20,000 nucleotides of DNA, from contig CAJNDS010002444.1 of assembly GCA_905221605.1 (NCBI GenBank), forward strand, positions 228,765-248,764, written 5' to 3'. Under the pieces are notes generated by a model, which was given only the letters and a program-made list of their open reading frames with translations, was not told the origin of the DNA and ran no database searches. This stretch comes from Symbiodinium natans (Eukaryota; Sar; Dinophyceae; Suessiales; Symbiodiniaceae). Shown one piece after another: positions 1 through 9,200 of this stretch. The position numbers and the translations under genes are program-made. Positions within the stretch are counted from its first letter, which is position 1, and each line of letters starts with the position of its first letter.

Positions 1-168
1 CAGGGTTTAGGGTTTGGGGTTCCAGGCTTGGAGCTTCCAATTCGGGATTCGAGGGATGCTTCTCTTCGCATCTCGGGATGCTTTTCGGTGGCCCCAAATT
101 GTAAATCCTAAACCCTAAACCCTAAACCCTGAACCCTAAACTCCTAAACCCTTTTGGGGGGTTTGCAG

Positions 169-224
169 GTGTCCAGCCGTGAGTTCTTCAAGTCTATGCC
201 GGCCGTCGACGTCTTCGCATACCA
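169..224 (+). CDS. Exon 1 (56 nt): mysterin-like, strand leading to FAYQ
   Basis: Acceptor gtttgcag ends at 168. Translation in frame 169 is VSSREFFKSMPAVDVFAY plus the first two bases (CA) of a Gln codon. A GC donor (gcaaaa) follows at 225. CA plus the first G of exon 2 gives CAG, so the protein reads VFAYQ-CSPLSTPD; mysterins have a comparable YQCSxLSTPE stretch between Walker A and Walker B. The open frame runs on past the donor into TTTAGGG sequence, which I take as intron. A CCCTAAA array lies upstream and TTTAGGG-like repeats follow. Confidence 0.85.
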
Positions 225-3200
225 GCAAAAGCCTGAGCTTGGGGGTTTTAAGTTTAGGGTTGAGGGTTTGGGGTTTAGGGCACCTTTTCGAGGGAGACTC
301 TGCTATACTTGGGGTAAAGCTGTAGCCCTACCTACGATTTGGAAGCACACAGGTGTCGCAGATCTGGGTTGGGGTCTCAAGGTGTAGGGTTCATGTTTAC
401 TGTTTACGGGGGCTGGGTGGTTTCAGGGTTTAGGGTTCCCGGGTTTTGGGGGGATTGGCAGGCTTTCAAGGTTTAAGGTTTGAGGCCATGGTTGCAACAT
501 CTGTTGTTATGATCCAGTTGCACCTGCAGGCCGTTCCTCAAGCTTCCACCACAGGTCTTGTGAGGACACAAGCCTAAACCCTCTGCCCCTCAGCCGCCTA
601 GGCCCTCAACCCCAAACCCTAAACCCTAAACCCTAAACCCTAAACCCTAAACCCTAAACCAATATGATTCCTTTTACGGGTGGGTTCTGAAACAATAGTA
701 GTTGGTTTGGCGTTTAGGGTTTAGGAGTATTCACCCTAAACCCTAAACCCCAATGCTTCAAGGCCCCTAGTTTTTGTTGATGGGTTCTTAAACAGATGGT
801 GGCGGGCAGGGTTGGCGGTTTCGATTTTGCAGGGTTTTGGGAACGGGCTTTTGGGTTCAATCTAGTACGAAGAGCATTCCCCTATGGTCCCTATATAATG
901 ATACCACAAGCACCCCTCAACCCTAAACCCTAAACCCTAATACTGTTACTGTAAGGCCCTTAGTTTATCCTCCGCTCCCCAAGGTGCTCGCCCCTGTCGA
1001 CGCCTGATGCCGTCCTCAACGCCTTCCACTCCGCACGGCAGTGCCTCGGCCGCGGTCAGTATGCAAGACACCTGAACCCTAACCCCGAAATCCTAAACTC
1101 TAAAATACCCTAAGCCCTAAGCCCTAAGCCATAAGCCCTAAGCCCTAAACCCTAAACCCCAAACCCTAAACCCCTAAACCCTAAACCCACACCTCAGACC
1201 TGTAGACAGGGTTCAGGGCCTTTCGGGTTTAGGGTTGAGGGTTTAGGGCCATCGTAGACTCTCACCCCCAACCTCAACCCCTACGCCCTGGATTTGACAT
1301 GCTCCCCCTGTTATACCCCCACGCCCCAATCATCGCGGATCCGGACTGAGGTGAGTTCATGCACGGTTGAGGGTGTTTAGGGTTTAGAGAATCTCTAGAG
1401 CAAAGGGGATCAGATCAAGAATGCAACGACCGGCAAACCCGGCACAGCCTGAAGAATCTAAGAAATACCCTAAAGTCTAAACCCTAAACCTGAATCCTCT
1501 AAAAACCTACGGAAAAGAAAGTTTGTGGCTCTTTAGGTGCAGGACCTAAACCCTAAACCCTAAACCCTAAATCCTAAACCCTAAACCCTAAACCCTAAAC
1601 CCCAAACCCTAAACCCTAAACCCGTTTTGAGGGTTGAAGTCCCATGGCTTGGTGCCATCCCTAGCTTCACCAAGATGCTGTTTCCATCCCACTACGCCTT
1701 GAGAAGCAAACATGCTAACAGGGTCGTTTGTGGGGTTCAGGGTTTCGGATTGGGGTTTAGGGTTTAGGGTTTGGGGTTTAGGGTTTAGGGTTTAGGGTTT
1801 GAGGGTTAGAGAAGTTTTTTGCACGGAGCCCTCTTTGGTTCAAGAGCATCCCTCAAACAAAGCTTGGAGCAGGTCCAACCTGGGCCACAAGAGCACCATC
1901 GTCTGCGTGTTCCCTGGCGCAGAGAGTCTGGGGTTTAGGGTTTGGGGTTTAGGGTTTAGGGTTAGATCTCAGGGCCGAGGGGTTAGGGGGGTGTGGTCGG
2001 CTTGGTGTTTAGGGAAAGTAGGGCAATGCGTTCTGCTTGCGTTTTGGGCCTCAGGGTGGAGAGTTCGCGACCCAAAGCCCCATACAAAATCCCTAAACCC
2101 TAAACCCTGAACCCTAAACCCTAAACTCTAAACCCTAAACCCTAAACCCTAAACCCTATAAGCCTAAAAATAGACCGCAAGCCTCAAACTTGCAGGCTGT
2201 TGGACGAAGTCGGCCTGGCCGAAGAGTCGCCGCACCTGCCTTTGAAGGCCACTGTTGAGTTGGGTTTCGGGTCTAGGGTTTAGGGTTTAGGGTTTGGGGT
2301 TTAGGGTTTAGGGTTTAGGGTATAGGGTTTAGGGTTTAGGGTTTAGGGTAGAGATCAGGGCTTGGGGTTTAGGGTTTAGGGTTTAGGGTTTAGGGTTTGG
2401 GGTTTGGGGTTTGGGGTTTGGGGTTTGGGGTTTGGGGTTTGGGGTTTAGGGTGTTTTGTGCTTCTGGATGTGGGTTGTGGGGTGCAGGGTTTCTGGGATT
2501 TTGGGATTCAGGGGGTAGGGCTTGACACCCCGAAGCCCTAAACCCTAATCCCTTTAAACCCCTTAAACCCTTAACCCCACACCCTAAACCCTGGGTTCGC
2601 TCCACATACAAATTCGTTCGAATGTGCAGAAGGGGCCCTTGTACTCTACACTCTAGAACCCCAGGGCACATACCTCAGAAGGCTATGAGGTCAGGGACCA
2701 TCGAAGTATCCATGGCCCGAACAACCTAAACCTGTAACCCTATACTCCCTAATAACCCCCCCCTCCCCCCGAGTATCAATCTATCCATATCCATGTAGAG
2801 ACATAGATGTATATACATATATATATATATATATATATTTTGTGCATCTACATATGTACATACGTATGTATTCTAAGTATACCCACAAGTTCCCCAATCC
2901 CCCCCGTGCCCCTGGACTCACTCTCAACCCTGGGCCATTCTGGCAGGTGCTGCACAAGGAGTTGGAGGACAGGGGGATGTCGGGCTGAAGGTTTATAGGG
3001 CTTCAAGGGTTTAAGGGTGTAGGGTTTCGGGTTTAGTGTTCAAGGGCTTAAAAGGGCCTAAAGGTTCTCAGGGTTGAAGGGTTGAAGCGTTTGAGGACTA
3101 CAGGGCTTAAGGGTGTAGGGTTGGCGCCATTTCCGATCGCTGCGCGAGGACCTCCGCGGTATCGCCTGTGTGGGCATCTCCAACTGGGCTTTGGACGCAG

Positions 3201-6200
3201 CAGCTTGGCCTGGGCTATTGGGTTGTAGGGCTTCGGGTTTAGGGCTTCGGGTTCAGGGCTTCGGAAGCAGGGATTTAGGGTTCACTTGAAGGGCCACGGT
3301 GGTTAAAACAGAGTTATGAAAGAATCTTTCGGCGCCCAAATAGGTCGTTCTCCAGACACAACAGCAGATATCCTGCACTTAACGCTACCTGTAACACTAG
3401 CCTTCCAGCTGGGTTTAGGGTTTAGGGTTTAGGGTTTAGGGTTTAGGGTTTAGGGTTTAGGGTTTAGGGTTTAGGGTTTAGGGTTTAGGGTTTAGGGTGA
3501 GGGATCAGAGGCTGCGGGCTGAGGATTCTCATGTCAGGCGGGTTCAGGCTTGGGGTTCTTCAGGGTTGAGGGGCTTTAGGGCGGGGAGGAGAGACTTTGG
3601 AGCTGAAAACCCAGACCCAAGACCATAAGCCTGAGTCCCCGAAGCCCTGAAGCATTCATGCCCTACACCCTTAAAGGGTTTAGGGTTTAGGGTTTAGGGT
3701 TTAGGGTTTAGGGTTTAGGGTTTAGGGTTTAGGGTTTAGGGTTTAGGGTTTAGGGTTTAGGGTTTAGGGTGAATAGTTTAGGGTGGTGGGGCCCCTAGAG
3801 CCCTACAAGCCCTCAACCCTAGACCGGCAGTTATCAGAAACCCGAACCCTAAGCCCTCAAACACCGAAGGCCAGAAGACCTCCAGCCCCAGAACCCTCAA
3901 ACCCAAAAATCAGAACCAACCCCGGCTATGGTTTGGGGTTTTAGGTTTAGGTTTTAGGGTTTAGGGTTTAGGGTATAGGCGTTCAAGAATCCCGTGGGAA
4001 ACAGGGCGGCTCACGTGAAGGGACTCCCAAGCTGGCCCTAAACCCCAAACGCTACACCCCAAACTGAAAGGTTGGAACCATGGGCCCTTAGTATGGTCCC
4101 TTCTACCCTTGTTTAATTTATTAAAGGGATCCGAAGTATGGGCCCATATTCTGTGTAGCGTATATAACGGATATAACAGGCAAGGGCCCAGAATTCTTCG
4201 GATCCCCTAGAAACCCTGAACCCTAAACCCTAAACCCTAAACCCTAAACCCTAAACCCTAAACCCTAAACCCTAAACCCTAAACCCTAAACCCTAAACCC
4301 GCTTGCGGCCTTCGGGGGACGAGTTTGTGGCACGGACAAAGGCCAAGATGAGCCGATGTGTGACTTTGTACCGACCGCCGCCGACTGTGGAGGCTTCGGT
4401 TCGGGGGTTGAGGGGTGGCTGGGGTGCTAGAAGCCCTAAACCCTAAACCCTAAACCCTAAACCCTAAACCCTAAACCCTAAACCCTAAACCCTAAACCCT
4501 AAACCCTAAACCCTAAACCCTAAACCCTAAACCCTAAACCCCGAACTCTGAACCCTGAACCCTAAACCCTAGGGATTTCAGGTTTTTCGGGGCTTGCGTG
4601 CTCTTTTAGGGGTGGGGAAAGAAGCAGCGGTTATCCCTGCGAGGCAGCCCCCACTCTAAGGCTCTTAAGGTGTGCCTGCGTAGCCGAGCAAACTACCAGG
4701 AACTCGTAGGTCCTAGGTTTGGGGGCTTAGGGCTTCTGAGAGTTAAGGTGTTTCCTAGGTAGGATAAGGGAGACCCTTAAAGGGGATCCCTGCTTAACCC
4801 TCTTCTGGCTCTCTTAAGCAGGGACCTTATTCAGACGGTCTATATCCCCAAGGGTCCCCCTAATCCTATCCCCTAGTGTTAGGTCTCTATTTTTACTTAG
4901 AGGCCTTGGCTTCCGTATGAGCGCCAGCAATCAAAGAAGGGTTTAGGGTTTAGGGTTTAGGGTTTAAGGTTTAAGGTTTAGGGTTCAGGGCTCAGGGCTC
5001 AGGGTTTCAGGGTTTCAGGGTTTCAGGGTTTAGCAGGCGTGCAGATTGCCTGTCATGTCTTTCGGCCAGTGAGCGCGCAGGCTTACAGGTGATCCCCCCG
5101 CCACACCCCCAACGCCCCGAAGGATGAAGTTCTACCCCAAACCCTAAACCCTAAACCCTAAACCCTAAACCCTCAACCCTCAACCCTAAACCCTAAACCC
5201 TAAACCCTATCCCGTAAACCCTAAACCCTAAGCCCTCAACTTCCCGATCCCTAGGCCCCGAACTCTAAGCCGTAGACCCTGCTGAGCCCTCATCCCAAAG
5301 CCGCGTTTCGCCCCGAAACAAGCAAACGCCTTCCCCCTCAACCCCCATGTAGTTTACGGTTTAGACGGTTGATGGTACTATAGGATTTATAGGGTTTAGA
5401 GGGTTTAGAGGGTTTAGAGGGTTTAGAGGGTTTAGAGGGTTTAGAGGGTTTAGAGGGTTTAGAGGGTTTAGAGGGTTTAGAGGGTTTAAGGGTCCAATCT
5501 CCCAAGCTCCGGAGCCCAAGCAAGAGGACCTGAGCGTGACGGCAGAGGGCATGGTGCAGTCGGTGCGCCGATGCAGTGGGATTCTGTTTTGGCTGGTTCT
5601 TAGTCGGGAATGAGGGAATGAGGCACCGTATATCAAGGGTATATATAGAGCCCTAATTCCCTCATTCCCCCACTAAGAACCCTTTCTTTGCGCTTCATGT
5701 TTCAATATTTGTGGCAGTTCAGAGGTCCTGCAAACCCCTAGCAAATGCGTAGCCCTGAGCCCCAAACCATAAACCTACTACAGCAGAACCCGCCGCAGAA
5801 CCCCCCATACCTCAGACCCGTGCATCCCCTTCAAACCTCAAGGGGCTGAAGGAGGGACCCTTATAAGGGACCCTTGGGGGTACTTTAGGGGTTATTTAGG
5901 GGCTAAACGTAAGAGAAGAGGGACAAAAGAAGGCAAATAGTGGGAGTTTTATCGGGGAATAAGATTAAGGGTCCCTTCTAGGGCTCTGTGCACGGGTCCC
6001 TCCTTATACCCCTTAGCAACCCGACTTCTGGGCTAGAGCTTAGTGTTTGTGTGGGGCTTCTGAGGTTTGAACAACCTGAAACCCAGGCAGTACTCAAGCT
6101 CAAGGCCAAAATGACCTCGATGAAGCAGCCTGAATACCCCGCCCGAAATCCCAGCACCGAAGTTCTAAACTTCTAAACCTACCTTGCGCACATCACCCCA

Positions 6201-9200
6201 CCTCTTGCTAAGTCGATTGCAGATCTCAAGTCCACAACAGCTCCGCAAAAAGGCCCCTAGTTCATCAGATTACATCTTTTCATGACATTGCGTCGGTAAT
6301 CGCAGCAGTTAAAAATGCCGCGGCATGCGCAACATGCGAAATCTGTGATACTGAAGCCAAACTCTCCATCCAATACAGGGGTCGGAACCATTACTCCTTA
6401 TTGCCCCTTTATAATCATACTATAATTACCCCCCCCCCCCCCCAAACCCTATTCTAATTATCAAGGCCCCTATATTATATGGCTAGGCTGCGCTCTCGTA
6501 CACTACTTGGAGGTTCATGGTACTTATTAACCAACTATAACTGTACCTATAGCTGTACTTCTAGCTGTACTTATAACTGTACTTATATCCGTATTAGGGC
6601 TCTTAAGGGGCTTCTAAGTGGGTTCTAAGTACAGTTATAGTTGGTTAATAAGCACCATGAACCTCCAAGTGCTTCACATGAAGAAGGGCAAGTATCAGCA
6701 GCAAAGTCGACATGAAAAACCAGCGCTGGCAGCCCAAAACCAAAGCCCTCGACCCAAGTCGTCATCACGAAGCACGCATGGTCGTGGACTAAAACCCCAA
6801 GTCCTAACCCTAAAGTTGAGGATGATGAGTCGGCCTTGTTGTGTTGAGGGGGGCATTCCTAGAATGTGAAAACCTCAGCCCGAAGCCCTTAGGCCCCCCC
6901 GAAGCCCTCCTATGTCTCGGGCGCAAGGCCAACCTCAAGGCGTACCTACGCAACCTCTCCGAAGCTTTCGCGGAGATCTACAAGCGTCTGCTGGCCGAAG
7001 GGTGTGTTTAGGGTTTAGGGTTTAGGGTTAGTTTAAATAGGGTTTAGGGTTTAGGGTTTAGGGTTTAGGGTTTAGGGTTTAGGGTTTACGGTTTAGGGTT
7101 TACGGTTTAGGGTTTAGGGGTTCAGCAGGGAACCCTAAACCCTAGATAGCAGAGAGTTCGAGAGGCCTTATGCATTGTGCTAGAATGTAAATTCAGGCTT
7201 GCTGGTTTGGGCTTTAGGGTTTCGGGTTTCGGGTTTAGGGTTTAGGGTTTAGGGTTTAGGGTTGAGATTTGTTGGGGGGGCTAAGGCTTTAGGCTTCCCA
7301 TAGAATAGGGTTGGTGGCAACAGACTGGACGCCGGAGAGAAGCGAGCCGGTCAAGGTGGCGACCTTGCTACACTCTGACCCTAAACCCTAAACCCTAAAC
7401 CCTAAACCCTAAACCCTAAACCCTAAACCCTAAACCCTAAACCCTAAACCCTAAACCCTAAACCCTAAACCCTAAACCCTAAACCCTAAACCCTAAACCC
7501 TAAACCCTAAACCCTGCCCTGGCCATGATGACGTCAGTCACGGCCTTTGCTAACCAGCTCGGGATGATTCATCCGCAGCAAATGATGCCGCTAGGGGGCA
7601 CTGATCAAGGATTACTGGGGCGCGCTGCTTGAAGCAGTGCAGATTCTCAACCTCGGGACAACATCGTTCGCGGCTATTCAGGCCGATCCGGGGTAGAAGG
7701 AGCCAATGACGGCAGGCGAGCGGCCTGAGTTACTGTTAAGGGGTTTAGGGATGTGGAGGTGGGGTGGGGGCGGGTTTATCGTTGGCGTTTTAGCAGTTTT
7801 TCCTCGCGGTTTTTGCAGTCGAGGCTTTGGGGCTTAATAGTTCTGACAATACGAAACCCTAAACCCCAAACCCCAAACCCCAAACCCTAAACCCTAAACC
7901 CTAAACCCTGAACCCTAAACCCTAGACCCTAAACCCTAAACCCTAAACCTAAACCCTAAACCCTAAACCCTCATCCCTAAACCCTGCAGGCTGGCTTCTA
8001 AACCCTGTAGGCGCTAAGCCCTAAAACTGTTGATTTGGATGGCGGCTCCGCTTTTGCGGTTTAGAGTTCAGGGTTTAGTTAGGGTTCAGGGTTTGGGGTT
8101 TAGGGTTTGGGGTTTAGGGTTTAGGGTTTAGGGTTTAGGGTTATAGGGTTTAGGGTTTAGTTTTTTTTTTTCAGCCTTCGTGGCCTGATGCGGGTCCAAG
8201 TCCTTGGAGCTCGGTTTGGGGCTTTTTTTAGGGGTTGAGACTTTTGGAAGCCCTTGGCCTATTGGGGCGGTGTAGGGGGAAGCCCTAAAACCCAAACCCC
8301 AAACTGGGGTTTCGCCCTCAAGTTAAATTCCTAAGCCCCAAACCCTACTGTAAACCCTGCGCCCCAGACCTGAAACCCGCGCCCCGAACCTCAACGCAAG
8401 TGAGGTTTCGTTAGGATTAGGATTAGGGATTAGGGTTTAGGGTTGAGGGTTTAGGGTTGAGGGTTGAGGGTTGAGGGTTGAGGGTTTAGGGTTTAGGGTT
8501 TAGGGTTCGGGCGGAGATCAAAGTTTAGGTCTTTGGTTTTTGGTTCCGCGAGGTTGATCAGAGTTATTGGCCATTGTTGGGGAGTCTCTGTTCTTGCATG
8601 ACATTTACGATGCGTTTTCTAAATCATCTTCTTGCAAGATTCAGCCCTAAACCCTAAACCCGGAACCCTCAACCCTATACTCACCCCGACATCCTAGACC
8701 CTAAACCTTGAACCCTCAACCCCCGAAAGCCTGGACCCTAAACCCCAAACCCCAAACCCTAAACCCTAAACCCTCAACCCTCAACCCTCAACCCTAAACC
8801 CTCAACCCTCAACCCTAAACCCTCAACCCTCAACCCTCAACCCTAAACCCTAAACCCTAGACCCTAAACCCTGAACCCTGAACCCTGAACCCTAAACCCT
8901 AAGCCCTGAGCCCAGGCCAGAAGCGGGCGGACTTCTGGGGAATGCGCGAATTCTACAGCCACCCGTCCCCAAAGAACTCATAGAAGAAATAAGCAACACA
9001 ATCATGTTTAGGGTTTAGGGTTTAGGGATTAGGGTGTTGGGGTAACAGAGTAATATAACAATATAACGGTGGACTAATATAACAAAATAACGATATACGA
9101 ATATAGGAACATGGCAACAAAAGAATAGAATCATACATCAACACTTTAAAATACGACCCTGGTGACCCGAAGGCCCGCTGAATCCTTTGAAGCCCAATAG

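Larger units (their letters stand above)
3200..4341 (+). other. Intron 6 (1,142 nt), GC-AG
   Basis: Two clean TTTAGGG arrays (about 3413-3497 and 3677-3768) lie in its 5' half, with CCCTAAA at about 4216-4300 near the acceptor. The segment 3300-3410 is unique and open in one frame without similarity I recognise. A palindromic element sits at 4126-4206, immediately upstream of the 3' array. Confidence 0.75.
4393..5526 (+). other. Intron 7 (1,134 nt), GC-AG
   Basis: A clean CCCTAAA array is at about 4434-4545 and a 9-bp GGGTTTAGA tandem at 5392-5489 just before the acceptor, so polarity is the reverse of most introns. Between them are a hairpin element (4754-4875), a TTTAGGG block with TTTCAGGG and CTCAGGG variants (4939-5032), and CCCTAAA (5136-5230). 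GAGG is present at both boundaries. Confidence 0.72.
5576..6904 (+). other. Intron 8 (about 1.33 kb), repeat-poor, with hairpin elements
   Basis: The only long intron with almost no telomeric heptamers. It holds the palindrome 5595-5682, a weak inverted repeat around 5847-6020 (gagggaccc against gggtccctc), a C15 run at 6429-6443, a module shared with intron 11 at 6425-6478, and a 166-bp terminal-inverted-repeat element at 6505-6670. Open frames at 5988-6176 and 6618-6869 show no recognisable protein. Confidence 0.68.
7004..8915 (+). other. Intron 9 (1,912 nt), GT-AG, longest intron
   Basis: TTTAGGG lies near the donor (7006-7120) and CCCTAAA/CCCTCAA near the acceptor (about 8643-8907). In between are further TTTAGGG (7211-7264, 8063-8160, 8410-8508) and CCCTAAA (7378-7515, 7853-7985) arrays. 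GGGTTGA and CCCTCAA variants are clustered rather than scattered. T11 starts at 8161. Two unique GC-richer blocks (7319-7378 and 7516-7740) look coding-like in composition but are not needed for frame continuity. Confidence 0.7.

Noticed and set aside
1-150. Window start as a true chromosome end
   Set aside because: The telomere-like units are few, degenerate, in both orientations, and the same pattern recurs throughout the window around exons.
1640-1730. Possible exon reading FTKMLFPSHYALRSKH
   Set aside because: Exon 2 joins exon 3 with matching phase and family order without it; no splice pair places it in frame.
2390-2671. Minus-strand 93-codon open frame
   Set aside because: Half of it is translated telomere repeat (Pro-Lys-Pro-Gln-Thr type).
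2807-2998. 63-codon open frame as an independent small gene
   Set aside because: Its start is an AT-repeat translation; only the 21 nt of exon 5 within it is supported.
3300-3412. Open stretch in intron 6 as an exon
   Set aside because: NWALDA joins AKMSR directly, so any inserted segment would break the conserved block.
5338-5636. Two minus-strand open frames with Lys-Pro-Ser and Asn-Pro-Leu repeats
   Set aside because: They are two readings of the 9-bp GGGTTTAGA tandem; no other protein feature.
5988-6869. Open frames at 5988-6176 and 6618-6869
   Set aside because: The second overlaps the right arm of a MITE-like element; neither has a recognisable motif or splice-consistent link to the gene.
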